This document shows positions 49,781 to 59,620 of a DNA stretch of 64,000 nt, piece by piece. The notes below the pieces were generated by a model. It did not search any database. It was not told the origin of the DNA and saw only the letters and a program-made list of their open reading frames with translations. Source of the stretch: Akkermansiaceae bacterium (lineage in GTDB: Bacteria > Verrucomicrobiota > Verrucomicrobiia > Verrucomicrobiales > Akkermansiaceae); NCBI GenBank assembly GCA_905182405.1, contig CAJJBQ010000001.1, positions 124,001 through 188,000 on the forward strand. Direction: 5' to 3'. The position numbers were made by a program, and so were the translations under genes. Each line of letters starts with the position of its first letter. Position 1 is the first letter of the stretch.

Positions 49781-52411
49781 CTATTTGAATTCGATCCAGT
49801 CGAGGAACATGAGGCGACCTTTTATGGGGCTTTGGAAGACGAGGTGGATTGAGCTACTTTTGGCAGGTGGAGTCAGGTCTGCAGTTTGCTCTTGATACTT
49901 ATTTTTTCCTCCGGTTTTAGGAACCTTGACGGTGGCGAGGATAGGGCCGGTAGGGGAACCGGAACGGAATTCGATGGTGGCACCGGGATCAAAGTCCGAG
50001 GCAGCCCGGACGGTCACCTTCGTAGATTTGCGGAGGTCGAGGGCGGGGAAGGAGATGATGCGTCCGGGTTCGATACGGTTGACGGAGGTGTCGTTTGACG
50101 CTTCGCGCTGTGCGGCGAGGGTCACTCCTTTTCCGAGTGTGGCGCTTTCGGCTTCGATCCGGTGATGAAGGAGAGTGAGAGAGGTGGTCGAGGTGAGCGG
50201 AGAAGCGGGAGAATTGCCGAGATCGGTGACTGTTGCTTCCAGTATGAGAGAGCCGATCTGCGGGTCGTCTGGAACGGTGATTTTTCCGGTGAGCCCGCGG
50301 GTGAGGGAGGTGGAGGGCTTCTTGGGATCGAGCGCGAAAATCCAGGAGACCATGAGGTGGGCTTCGTCCATGGTGTGCTGAGGATGCGGGAGCATGGGGA
50401 TTTCTCCCCAGACCCCGGCGGAGCCTTTGATGACGCGCTCGGTAGCGGTGAGTTTCGCGGGTTTGTTGCCGCGATAGAGTTCTGCGATTTCCATGAAGGA
50501 GGGGCCGACGAGTTTGCTATCAATGGCGTGGCAGTTGAAGCAATCGGATTTTGTCATGAGGCCGAGTCCAGGGTGGGAGGCGACATTTTTTCCATCGCGG
50601 CCGATCCAGTTGGCGGTGACGAGAGTGCGGGCTGAAGCGGAGTCGGAGTTGCCGTCTTCACTGTCTTTGACCTGGAACTCATAAGCAATTTTTTGGCCGG
50701 GTTGGAAGAGCGAGTGGGCGGTGGGGTGGAGGGCGGAGATGTCCGGTGGGGTGTTTCCGACAATGACCGGAAGGGTGGTGGAGGTGGCGCGGCCGGCGGA
50801 GTCAGTGGCGGTGAGGCGGACGAGGTGATCGCCGTGGTTGGTGAAGGTCGTTTCGAGGTTGGCACCTATACCGAGGAGGGTTTCATTGGGCATGAGGTGC
50901 CATTGAAAGGTGAGGTCCATTTTTTCGGGAGAAAAGGATTCTCTGGCGGAGAGGGTGACGGTGAGAGGAGCGGGACCGGCAAGGGGGAGGGCTGAGGCGC
51001 GCGCGACGGGAGGAAGATCGCCCCAGCGGTAGGAGATACGGAGGATACGGGCGTCCTTGTTCACGCCCCAGGTCTCGCCGTAGTCGAGGATGTAGAGGGC
51101 ACCATCCGGGCCGAAAGTCATGTCGGCTGGGCGGCGAAGCTTCAGTGGTTCGCTGGTTTTTTGAATGCCTTGGCTGATGTCGAGAGCGGAGCTGAAGGGC
51201 TCCATTTTTTCAAACGAGCCGTCTTCTTTGAGCCGAACCCAGACGAGGAAGGGACGTTGCCAATCGAAGTGGAGGACGGCCTTGTCAAAATATTCGGGAA
51301 AGCCGCCAGAGGTTTTGAATTCGGGCTTGAAGTGGAAAACGGGGCCGCCGCAGGAGGTGCGTCCACCGGAGCCGAGCTCGGGAAAGTCTTTTGAGTGTGC
51401 GTGTGGATAGTAGACGAGGGGGTCGCGAACCGGGGGGAGTTTTCCGAGGCCGGTATTGTTGGGGCTTTTGTTGCTCGGGCCGGTGGGATCGAAGGTGGGC
51501 CCGGAGGTGTTTTTGGCGAAGTCGAAGTCTTGGTAGGCCTGCTTTGCGCGTACGTAGGGCCAGCCGAAGTTTCCAGCCTCGCGGATCTGATAGAGGATGT
51601 CATGACCGCGCGGGCCGCGCTTTTCGTCATCGCGGCCGGAGTCCGGGCCGACATCGCCGACGTAGACCCAGCCAGTCTTGGGGTCTAGGGTGAAACGCCA
51701 GGGGTTGCGAAAACCCATGGCGTAGATTTCCGGCCGCGTTTTTTCGGTTCCGGGCGCAAAAAGGTTGCCTTCCGGGATGCTATAACTTGCGTCCGGATTG
51801 ATCTTGAGGCGGAGGATTTTCCCACGGAGATCGTTGGTGTTGGCGGAAGACTTTTGGGCGTCGAAAGGGAAACGTCCTTCCCGCTCGTCGATGGGGGTGA
51901 AGCCGTCGGAAGCGAAGGGGCTGGTGTTGTCGCCGGTGGAAAGGTAGATGAGTCCGTCGGGACCGAAGCGCACGGTTCCGCCGTGGTGGCAGCATTCCTT
52001 GCGCTGCTCGGAAACGGTGAGAACGGTTTTTTTCGAGGCGAGGTCGAGTTGGCCATCGACGATGGTGAAGCGGCTCAGGTGCTGCCCTTCGAAATCGCGC
52101 GGCGAGTGGTAGAGAAAGATGTGCTTGTTCTTCGAAAAATTGGGATCGAGAGCCATGCCGATGAGACCGTTTTCCTGTTCGTTTGTCACCTCGAGCTTGC
52201 CGAGGGTGGTGACGGTTTTTGTGGAGGGTTCATATCGTCTCAACACTCCGGCGATTTCGATGAAGTAGATGTTTCCATCCGGACCAATTTCGAGATGCAT
52301 CGGCTGTGGGATTCCGGTATGGAGGGTTTCAACTTGGAAACGGAAGGTGGGCGGAGATTCCGCGCCAAGAAGGCCGGTGAGGAGAAGGAAGAGGCAAGGG
52401 AGGAGCTTCAT
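49781..52411 (-). CDS. Secreted sugar dehydrogenase with PKD, cytochrome c and carbohydrate-binding domains
   Basis: 876 residues, signal peptide (1-17). Order: propeller (about 25-450) with ECCHHGGTVRFGPDGLIYLS, MGFRNPWRFTLDPKTG and PADMTFGPDGALYILDYGE; a PKD/Ig-like domain (about 465-560) with VTLSARESFSPEKM; a heme site CFNCH at 624 with SKLVGPSF and LPHPQHTM; and a jelly roll (about 740-876) with RIEAESATLGKG and a beta-rich end, like CBM6. By family the propeller oxidises a sugar and passes electrons to the heme; the C-terminal domain would hold it on glycan. Substrate unproven. No partner gene in an operon. Confidence 0.8.
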   Translation of the reverse strand: MKLLPCLFLLLTGLLGAESPPTFRFQVETLHTGIPQPMHLEIGPDGNIYFIEIAGVLRRYEPSTKTVTTLGKLEVTNEQENGLIGMALDPNFSKNKHIFLYHSPRDFEGQHLSRFTIVDGQLDLASKKTVLTVSEQRKECCHHGGTVRFGPDGLIYLSTGDNTSPFASDGFTPIDEREGRFPFDAQKSSANTNDLRGKILRLKINPDASYSIPEGNLFAPGTEKTRPEIYAMGFRNPWRFTLDPKTGWVYVGDVGPDSGRDDEKRGPRGHDILYQIREAGNFGWPYVRAKQAYQDFDFAKNTSGPTFDPTGPSNKSPNNTGLGKLPPVRDPLVYYPHAHSKDFPELGSGGRTSCGGPVFHFKPEFKTSGGFPEYFDKAVLHFDWQRPFLVWVRLKEDGSFEKMEPFSSALDISQGIQKTSEPLKLRRPADMTFGPDGALYILDYGETWGVNKDARILRISYRWGDLPPVARASALPLAGPAPLTVTLSARESFSPEKMDLTFQWHLMPNETLLGIGANLETTFTNHGDHLVRLTATDSAGRATSTTLPVIVGNTPPDISALHPTAHSLFQPGQKIAYEFQVKDSEDGNSDSASARTLVTANWIGRDGKNVASHPGLGLMTKSDCFNCHAIDSKLVGPSFMEIAELYRGNKPAKLTATERVIKGSAGVWGEIPMLPHPQHTMDEAHLMVSWIFALDPKKPSTSLTRGLTGKITVPDDPQIGSLILEATVTDLGNSPASPLTSTTSLTLLHHRIEAESATLGKGVTLAAQREASNDTSVNRIEPGRIISFPALDLRKSTKVTVRAASDFDPGATIEFRSGSPTGPILATVKVPKTGGKNKYQEQTADLTPPAKSSSIHLVFQSPIKGRLMFLDWIEFK

Positions 52412-52606
52412 GGGTATCAGGATGGGATTCGTGTGGAATATTGACGATGGGGAGAGCGAAATTATTTCCTATTCATCGCTTCGGGTGGGCAGAGGAGGAC
52501 GGACCAGACGTAGTGGGTGGGGCCGTTTTCGATACTTACCAGAAGGGTGTTGAAGGGAAGAATACTTGGCGGGTTGCTGGAATGTTTCGCTTAGGCAGTT
52601 CCATTT

Positions 52607-53128
52607 TTAGATATTTTCCAAATATGGTATAAACTTGATCATCTGTCTGTTGTATAACGAGGTGTCGGAAATATCGGGATAATACCAGCGGGAAAGTCGC
52701 TGGTAGTCGGTGCCTCCGGTGCGGACATTGTAAACCATGAAGAAGTGTCCGTTGGTCGCGTAGTAGGGATGGAAGGCGACACTCAAGAGTCCGGACTCGC
52801 TGTTGGTGTGAGACTCTTCTCCATTGCGGGCGTTCACGATCTGATCAAGATTGAGAAAAAGCGACTTTGTCGGAGAAGCCGCTGTGACTTTCGGGATGAG
52901 TTCAAGGTCGCTGGTTTTTTCACAAATGAAGAGTCGCTGACTGTCGCCCCGAGGGCTGCGGAGGGAGAGCGGTTGGGAAAAAGAAAGGCCCGGAAAGGCA
53001 TTCTCCACTTCGATCACCGATGCGGGAGGCGTGTCGGGAAGGGTGATGCTCGTATTGGCCACTCGGGGACCCGCGTTGACGACGAGCGATGTGGCTAGCA
53101 TTGCCGTGGAGATTTGGGGAACGTTCAT
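52607..53128 (-). pseudogene. Truncated sugar-dehydrogenase-like protein
   Basis: About 173 residues from ATG at 53128. Only the first two blades are present: FPGLSFSQPLSLRSPRGDS, SGLLSVAFHPYYATNGHFFM and TDYQRLSRWYYPD, matching residues about 115-270 of the 957-residue enzyme at 2784-5657. The frame ends at 52607 with no later blades and no heme. It is a fragment of a paralogue. Confidence 0.65.
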
Positions 53129-53222
53129 GCTGATCTCATCGTAAAACACGGAAAGGAATTCTCAACCGGGGAATTGTTCTCGGATCTTTGTGAATAGTTG
53201 GGGTTTCCTACGACGCCGAAGG

Positions 53223-54218
53223 CTACGGCTGAGTAGTGGGGAGGATGATCAGCCGGTGATTAAAAGAGTCGGCGATCCAGAGGTTTCCTTTTTGGTCGTA
53301 GCGGGCGCCGTGGGGGCGGTTGAGTTTGTTGGGTTCTTTACCTGATCGGGGAGGGGTGCCGGTGAGGAGGTGGATCGTTTTCTCTGTCGGTTTGTAGAGG
53401 CGGATGGCGTGGTTGTTGTCGTCGCTGATGACGATGTTTCCGCTTGGATCGAGGGCGAGGTGTTTTGGGCCGTTGAGGCGGGCGGCGTTGCCGGGTCCGT
53501 CATCACCGGAGAAGCCCTTTTTGCCGGAGGTGTTGATGAGGGTGTGGATCTTTCCGGACTTGTCGACGTGACGGAGGGCGTGGCCTTCGCGGCTGGCAAG
53601 GTAGATGCAGTCATCGGGGCCGTAGATGGCTGCGCGGGGTCCGATGAGGGGAGATTTGAGAGCGGGGCTGCCGTCTTTGGGGATTCCCTTTTTTCCGTTG
53701 CCGGCGCGGGTGGTGACTTTGAGGGAGGAGAGGTTGATCTCGAGGATTTTGAATTGTCGGAGGTCGGCAACGAGGAGGTTTTGGTGATCGGGGCTGAGGT
53801 CGACGGTGTAGGGCTCTTTGAAGGTGAGCTTGCCGTCGCCGAGGGTGGAGAGTTTTCCGGTGTTGAGGTCGATGACGCGGATGCGGCGATTGAAGGTGTC
53901 GGCGATGAAAAGGCGGCCATCGGGGTGGAGGGTGAGGTCGTGCATGCCATTGAAGCGGCCTTTGGTAGCGGGACCGCCATCGCCTGCGGCGACGTCGCCC
54001 AGCTTCTTGCCGCCGGGGGATTTGGAGCCGGCGATGAAGGTCAGTTGGTCGTCTTTGAGGCGGAAGACGCGGTTGCCATTCTCGTACTCGACGCCGTAGA
54101 GGGTATTGTCTTTGTCGAAGACGATGGAAAAAGGTTCGGTGAGGCCTTCAATGGCGTGGGGTTGGGCAAAGGCGGAGGTGAAGAGAAGGAGGAAAGATGA
54201 GATTTGAGATTTAAACAC
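53223..54218 (-). CDS. Secreted NHL-repeat beta-propeller protein
   Basis: 331 residues with signal peptide (1-18, ending FA). NHL-type blades: MHDLTLHPDGRLFIADTFNR, TVDLSPDHQNLLVADLRQFK, LALDPSGNIVISDDNNHAIR and GARYDQKGNLWIADSFNHRL, the last closing the ring. No heme or catalytic residues. Probably a ligand- or polymer-binding propeller. Divergent from the DUF1549/DUF1553 gene, with about 108 bases between. Confidence 0.85.
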   Translation of the reverse strand: MFKSQISSFLLLFTSAFAQPHAIEGLTEPFSIVFDKDNTLYGVEYENGNRVFRLKDDQLTFIAGSKSPGGKKLGDVAAGDGGPATKGRFNGMHDLTLHPDGRLFIADTFNRRIRVIDLNTGKLSTLGDGKLTFKEPYTVDLSPDHQNLLVADLRQFKILEINLSSLKVTTRAGNGKKGIPKDGSPALKSPLIGPRAAIYGPDDCIYLASREGHALRHVDKSGKIHTLINTSGKKGFSGDDGPGNAARLNGPKHLALDPSGNIVISDDNNHAIRLYKPTEKTIHLLTGTPPRSGKEPNKLNRPHGARYDQKGNLWIADSFNHRLIILPTTQP

Positions 54219-54326
54219 GAATTTTGAGAGGTTTGGGTTGAGGAGCGGAAGAAAGGGGAAAGAATTGCAAGTAGTGACGTTTTTGGGATATCCAAGAGGG
54301 GAAATCCGTGGTCGGATGCGGCGTTC

Positions 54327-57179
54327 GTGAAGAGACTACTGAAATGTTGGTTGGGTTTTGTCGTTGTGATGGCGGCGGGAGGGCATGAATTTACGGATGA
54401 GCAAAAGGCGTGGTGGGCGGTGCAGCCGGTGAAGACGGTGGTGGTGCCGGAGGGTGTGGGGCATCCGGTGGATTATTTTGTGGAGCGGAAGTTGGAGGAA
54501 GTTGGGTTGAAAATGGCACCGGGGGCTTCGGCGGTCGAGTTTGTGCGGCGGGCATACTTTGACCTGCATGGGTTGCCTCCGACGGTGGAAGCGGTGCGGA
54601 AGTTTGTCGTGGCCTGGGACGAAGATGAGGATACGGCGGTGGCGGGTTTGGTTGAGGAATTATTGGCGAGTCCGCGCTATGGAGAGCGGTGGGGACAGCA
54701 TTGGCTTGATGTGGTGCGCTATGCGGATAGCGACGGGTATCGGGCGGATGATTTTCGGTCGAGTGCCTTTCGCTATCGAGACTATGTCATTCGGGCCTTC
54801 AACGAGGACAAACCCTACGATGAGTTTGTGCGGGAGCAGTTGGCGGGCGATGAGATTGCGCCGGGTGATCCGATGCGGGTGGCGGCGACGGGATTTTTGC
54901 GAAACGGGGTTTACGAGTGGAACCAGCGGAATGCGGAGATGCAGCGGGAGATCATGATCAATGAGATCACGAATGTGACAGGGGAAGTTTTTATGGGAAT
55001 GGGAGTGGGGTGCGCGCAGTGTCACGATCACAAGTTTGATCCGATTTTGCAGAAGGACTATTTTGCGCTGCAGGCATTTCTATCATCGGTCTATTGGCCG
55101 GATGACCGGTATCATGCGACGGAAGAGGAGATTTCCAAGTACGAGAAAGATAGTAGAACATGGCACGAGACGACGGAGGGGATTCGGGACGAGATGAAGT
55201 CGTTGCTGGAGGCGGGTGCGCGGAAAACGTATGAGTTTCGGGTGAAGACTTTTCCGCCTGAGGTGCAGGTGATGTTTCGGAAGCCGTGGGAGGAAAAATC
55301 GGCTTACGAGCGACAGATTTCGTTTCTGGTGGAGCGACAGGCGGAGAGAGAAGTGAGGACTCTGGCGACCGCAGAGAAGATTCTAAAAAAGGGGAGTGCA
55401 GAACTGCAGCGCTATGGAGAGCTGAAGGAGAAGATGGCCTTTTTTAAGAACTTGAAGCCGGAGGACCTGCCCAAGGCATTTGTGAGCACGGATACGGGGC
55501 GAGAGGGGGCGGTGGTGAGGATGAAGGAGGAGGAAGTGTCTCCCGGGTTTTTGGAGTTGTTGGGCGGTGAGGTCCCTGAGATTGAGGTGAGAGAGGGGAC
55601 ATCGGGACGTCGGTCGGCGCTGGCAGAATGGCTAGTGCGGGGGGATCATCCTACGACGGCGCGTGTGATGGTGAACCGGATTTGGCAGCATCATTTTGGA
55701 AAGGGGATCGCGGCGTCGCCGAATGACTTTGGGATGTTGGGCGAGGAGCCGTCGCATCCAGAGTTACTCGATTGGTTGGCGGGTGAATTTGTGAAGGGCG
55801 GTTGGAAGATGAAGCAGATGCACAGACTGATAATGACGAGTGCGGCGTATCGTCAGACGGCGCGGTTTGAGCCGAGCAACGTGCATGAGGTGATTGATCC
55901 GGAGAACAAGTGGTTGTGGCGATTTTCGCCGAAGCGATTGAGTGCGGAGCAGATTCGGGATGCAATGCTGGCGGTGTCGGGTGAGTTGCGGCATCGCGAT
56001 GGTGGAGCGGCGCAGACGAGTGCGGTGCCGGTGAGATCGATTTATGTGAAGAAGATGCGCAATACGCCGGATCGGATTTTGCAATGCTTTGATAGTCCAT
56101 CAGGGTTTTCTTCGGAGCCGGAGCGGTTGAATACCACGACGGCGACGCAGTCGTTGTTGCTGGCAAACAGCGAGTGGCCCTTGGCGCGAGCGCGAGCGAT
56201 GGCGGGTCGGATTTTGGGAGGGAAGGAGAATCCCAGCGCTGAGGATGTCGCAAAGGCCTATCGAACTGCTTGGGGACGCGAGGCGAGTGACGTGGAAGTG
56301 AAAGCTGCAGTGGATTTTCTCGCGATGCAGAAGACGCTGACCGGAGAAGTTTTGGAGAAGGAAACGATACCGAAAATGAGTGGGTTGATTGCCTTGGGTG
56401 ATTTATTCAAGGGTGCGGAGCCGTTTCTACCCCAAGGTGCCAAAGGAGCGATTTCGCTGAATCCGGGAAGTGGCAGGGAGCGACTCGAGTTGCCCGGAGT
56501 GGAGTTGAAAGATGATCATTTCACGGTGAGTGCGGTGGCCCGATTGGAAGGTATTCATGCTGATGCGAGGGTCAATACCCTGGTGTCGCAGTGGAATGGA
56601 AATCAAGAAAGTTCTGGTTGGGCGATGGGGGTGACCAGCGCGAAAAGTCAGTATAGCCCGCGAAACTTCATCATGCAATTAGTGGGCCATAATCCTGATG
56701 GGGATTTGGAATACGAGGTAGTGGCATCGGGATTGCAGGTGCCCTTGAATATTCCTGTCTTCATGGCGGTGACGGTGGATCCCCAGCCGAATGGCGAAGG
56801 GAAGGTGACCTTTTATCTGAAGGATCTCTCGATGCCGGGGGCGCAGATGCAGAGGGTTGAAGTCAGTCATCATATCTCCGGAGTGATTCGCAGCAAAGGT
56901 GAGAATATTTTGGTGGGAGGGCGCAATGGCGAGGCGCATTTATGGCATGGCACGGTGGCGCGTCTGACTGTGATTCCTGAAGTGCTGGGCGAAGGCGATC
57001 TAATGAAGGTAGATGATCCGTTGGTTGATCTCGTCGTTTCCGATATCACGAAACCCCCCTCTGAAATCCGTTGGTTGGGTGGCAATAAGGCTCCCAAAAA
57101 GAAATCTCCAACGCGCGAAGCATTTGCAGATTTTTGTCACGCGCTCCTGAGTTCGAACGAATTCCTTTACCTCCACTGA
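54327..57179 (+). CDS. DUF1549/DUF1553 secreted protein with LamG-like domain and a CxxCH heme site
   Basis: 950 residues, probable signal peptide (about 1-19). Seen: DYFVERKLEEVGLKMAPGAS, YGERWGQHWLDVVRYADSDG and the heme-like CAQCHDHKFDPI at 229 (DUF1549); then TARVMVNRIWQHHFGKGI, SHPELLDWLAGEFVKGGWKM and SPKRLSAEQIRDAMLAVSGE (DUF1553). A LamG-type beta-sandwich (about 705-880) is inserted near the C-terminus, ending EFLYLH. These proteins are typical of Planctomycetes and Verrucomicrobia, always followed by a DUF1501 gene, as here six bases later. They are thought to take part in polysaccharide use; their reaction is not established. Confidence 0.85.
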   Translation: MKRLLKCWLGFVVVMAAGGHEFTDEQKAWWAVQPVKTVVVPEGVGHPVDYFVERKLEEVGLKMAPGASAVEFVRRAYFDLHGLPPTVEAVRKFVVAWDEDEDTAVAGLVEELLASPRYGERWGQHWLDVVRYADSDGYRADDFRSSAFRYRDYVIRAFNEDKPYDEFVREQLAGDEIAPGDPMRVAATGFLRNGVYEWNQRNAEMQREIMINEITNVTGEVFMGMGVGCAQCHDHKFDPILQKDYFALQAFLSSVYWPDDRYHATEEEISKYEKDSRTWHETTEGIRDEMKSLLEAGARKTYEFRVKTFPPEVQVMFRKPWEEKSAYERQISFLVERQAEREVRTLATAEKILKKGSAELQRYGELKEKMAFFKNLKPEDLPKAFVSTDTGREGAVVRMKEEEVSPGFLELLGGEVPEIEVREGTSGRRSALAEWLVRGDHPTTARVMVNRIWQHHFGKGIAASPNDFGMLGEEPSHPELLDWLAGEFVKGGWKMKQMHRLIMTSAAYRQTARFEPSNVHEVIDPENKWLWRFSPKRLSAEQIRDAMLAVSGELRHRDGGAAQTSAVPVRSIYVKKMRNTPDRILQCFDSPSGFSSEPERLNTTTATQSLLLANSEWPLARARAMAGRILGGKENPSAEDVAKAYRTAWGREASDVEVKAAVDFLAMQKTLTGEVLEKETIPKMSGLIALGDLFKGAEPFLPQGAKGAISLNPGSGRERLELPGVELKDDHFTVSAVARLEGIHADARVNTLVSQWNGNQESSGWAMGVTSAKSQYSPRNFIMQLVGHNPDGDLEYEVVASGLQVPLNIPVFMAVTVDPQPNGEGKVTFYLKDLSMPGAQMQRVEVSHHISGVIRSKGENILVGGRNGEAHLWHGTVARLTVIPEVLGEGDLMKVDDPLVDLVVSDITKPPSEIRWLGGNKAPKKKSPTREAFADFCHALLSSNEFLYLH

Positions 57180-57185
57180 TTTACG

Positions 57186-58604
57186 ATGAGCTGTCACCGA
57201 ATTGTTCTGCCTCAATCGCGTCGTGATTTTCTGATGAATGCGGGTGCGGGCTTTGGTGGCGTGGTTCTTTCGGCGCTGACGGGGCAGAGGTTGTATGGCG
57301 CCGACCTTGGGACTAAAAATCCCGTAGTTGATAAGATTCCGCATCATTTTGGGAAGGCGAAGAATGTCATCTTTTTGTTCATGGAGGGTGGGCCGAGTCA
57401 TTTGGATCTTTTTGATCCGAAGCCGCTGCTCAATAAGTTGGCGGGAAAGCCGCTGCCGGAGAGCTTTGAGCGACCCGTGACGGCGATGGGGGAAGCGGGA
57501 TCGCCTTTGCTAGGATCGAAGCGGGAGTGGAAGCAGCACGGCGAAAGCGGATTGTGGATTTCGGATTGGCTACCGAAGCATTCGGCGATTGCGGATGATT
57601 TGTGCGTGATCCGGTCGTGTGTTTCGGATGGGATCAATCATGCGGGTGGGGTGGCGCAAATGAATACGGGATCGGTGTTCGGTGGTCGGCCGTCGCTCGG
57701 GGCGTGGGTGAACTACGGGATGGGATCGGTGAGTGAGAACTTACCGGCCTTCGTAGTGATCAAGGACAGCAACGCGATGGTGGTAAACGGGACGCGGTGT
57801 TGGGGCTCGGGGTTTATGCCGGCGAGTTATCAGGGGACGCTTTTTGAGTCGGGAACCGAGCCGGTGGCGAACTTAAATTTACCGAAGGGGATTACGGGGG
57901 AGCGGCAGAGTGGGAAGCTGGCATTTCTGGACCAATTGAATCAGGGGCACTTGCGCGGGCGGCAATCGAATACGGAACTGGAGGCGCGGATTCAGAGTTA
58001 CGAATTGGCGTATCGGATGCAGGCGGAGGCGCCGGAGGCGATTGATTTGGAGAGCGAGTCAGAGGGGATGAAGTCGATGTATGGCTTGGATGAGGATCAC
58101 ACGCGGGTCTTCGGGCGGCAGTGTCTCATGGCGCGGCGGCTGGTGGAGCGCGGGGTGCGTTTTGTGCAGTTGTATCACGGGGCGGGGAGCAAGTGGGACA
58201 GCCACAGCGGGATGGAGAAGAATCATAGTCGCCTGTGCGGGAATGTGGATCAGCCGATTGTAGGATTGATTCAGGATTTAAAACAGCGGGGTTTGCTGGA
58301 TGAGACGCTTGTTATTTGGGGCGGAGAATTTGGGCGGACGCCGATGAGTGAGAAGGGCGATGGTCGGGATCACAATCCGACCGGATTTACGATGTGGATG
58401 GCGGGTGGTGGGGTGAAGGGCGGACAAACGATTGGGGCAACGGATGAGCTGGGGTTGCATGCGACCGAGGACAGACTGCACGTGCATGACCTGCATGCCA
58501 CGGTGCTGGATTTACTGGGGTTGGATCACAGCAAAGTGGTCTACATGCACAAAGGGCGACCGGAGCGAGTCGACTTGAACGAAGGGGAGGTATTGAAGCT
58601 CTAA
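57186..58604 (+). CDS. DUF1501 Tat-exported protein, sulfatase-fold
   Basis: 472 residues. A twin-arginine signal QSRRDFLMNAGAGFGG leads it through the Tat system as a folded protein, possibly with metal bound. Seen: VIFLFMEGGPSHLDLFDPKP, INHAGGVAQMNTGSVFGGRP, RGVRFVQLYHGAGSKWDSH and VIWGGEFGRTPMSEKGDGRDHNP, the conserved blocks of DUF1501, whose fold is alkaline-phosphatase/sulfatase-like. Partner of the DUF1553 gene: same strand, six bases between. Enzymatic activity not demonstrated for the family. Convergent overlap of a few bases with relic sequence at 58601. Confidence 0.87.
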   Translation: MSCHRIVLPQSRRDFLMNAGAGFGGVVLSALTGQRLYGADLGTKNPVVDKIPHHFGKAKNVIFLFMEGGPSHLDLFDPKPLLNKLAGKPLPESFERPVTAMGEAGSPLLGSKREWKQHGESGLWISDWLPKHSAIADDLCVIRSCVSDGINHAGGVAQMNTGSVFGGRPSLGAWVNYGMGSVSENLPAFVVIKDSNAMVVNGTRCWGSGFMPASYQGTLFESGTEPVANLNLPKGITGERQSGKLAFLDQLNQGHLRGRQSNTELEARIQSYELAYRMQAEAPEAIDLESESEGMKSMYGLDEDHTRVFGRQCLMARRLVERGVRFVQLYHGAGSKWDSHSGMEKNHSRLCGNVDQPIVGLIQDLKQRGLLDETLVIWGGEFGRTPMSEKGDGRDHNPTGFTMWMAGGGVKGGQTIGATDELGLHATEDRLHVHDLHATVLDLLGLDHSKVVYMHKGRPERVDLNEGEVLKL

Positions 58605-58635
58605 GGGAGTAAGCGATGGCTGGCTGTTGCGAGGA

Positions 58636-59173
58636 TTAGTGGAGTGAGAAGTGGAAGTCGGCAGGTTTCACGGCAAGGGCGGAGCAGGGGGTTTTGTTGA
58701 TAAGGCCCTCGGCGGTGGTGCCAGTTGTTGAATAGACTCCGGCTCCTGCGGCGAGGGTTCCGGTCCAGCCGCTGTTGTTGTCGAAGGGTTGTGTGGCGGC
58801 GGTGTTTATTGATGAAGAGCTCGTAGGTGCCGTTTCCGGTAATGAGGGTCTGGGCGTAATTCGCATTGTTGGCGGAGTTGGTGCCGACGAAGCCGAACCA
58901 GATGGAGGAGGCTCCGGTGAAGTTTGAGATGGAGGCCTTGAGGTAGCCGCTTTGCCCGGTGAGGAGACCGTTAAAATTCAGAAACCGGCGGATCGTGCTA
59001 GCTGTGTGGTCGTAGTCGAGTTGGTTGTTTGGGTCATCGAGGGCGACTGGGGCGTTTGCAATGTTGTTCCAGGCTGCGGGGATGGAGGTGCCGGTGAACT
59101 CGTCTTGGTAGACGGTGTTGGCATGAGCTATCAATGCTAGAGCGAGTGAGGCAAGAAGGGGGAGGATTTTCAT
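58636..59173 (-). pseudogene. Secreted LamG- or PEP-CTERM-like protein with a frameshift
   Basis: ATG at 59173 gives a signal peptide (KILPLLASLALALIAHA) and NTVYQDEFTGTSIPAAWN, followed by LKASISNFTGASSIWFGFVG, like concanavalin-type domains of exported Verrucomicrobial proteins. Near 58805 the frame breaks: the continuation NNSGWTGTLAAGAGVYST and INKTPCSALAVKPADFHFSL is one frame over and ends at 58636. No PEP-CTERM motif remains, so the normal C-terminus is lost. Broken gene. Confidence 0.5.
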
Positions 59174-59219
59174 AAAAGGAGCGTCGTGGTGGGACTAGCT
59201 GACGCTGTATCACTGTCGG

Positions 59220-59380
59220 TCATGCGAAAATCCATCGAAAGAAAGGGCGGAAGGGGAGAGATTTAGCACGCTGTTCCACCCGGACTCTGGTGATGATCGG
59301 GGTGATAAATTCGTCGGCGGTGCGCTGGAGGAGGTTTTTATGGGAGTTCTGGTAAGTGGACCCGTTTCAGGAGTGCAAGG
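59220..59380 (-). pseudogene. Possible short coding relic
   Basis: Minus-strand frame reading NLLQRTADEFITPIITRV and AKSLPFRPFFRWIFA to TGA at 59220, with an in-frame TGA upstream and no start. Composition looks coding, family unknown. The rest of 59174-59620 shows nothing clear. Confidence 0.2.
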
Positions 59381-59620
59381 AAGTGGAAGTTTCTTCATAA
59401 GAGGGCTCGGTGACCAAGAAGAAGTAGGACTCGATCACAGCCTGGGCTGATCCATGGCAGAAAAGGGTGGCGCAACCAGCGGCGAGGGTAGAAAGGTGCA
59501 GCGAGTAGGAAAAAGAAGGTATGGATGAAGCAGTGGTTTAGCAAATAAAGGAAGTGTGGGAAGGATGAATTGGATCGGGAAATCCTCCCCAAGAGCTCTG
59601 TTTTCTGGTGGTATCAGCGT

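Noticed and set aside
49600..49788. 62-codon plus-strand frame between the phosphatase and the sugar dehydrogenase
   Set aside because: No family, no start signal. The opposite strand shows a short coding-like end (DYAAFAEVKADMLDIPK), too short to assign.
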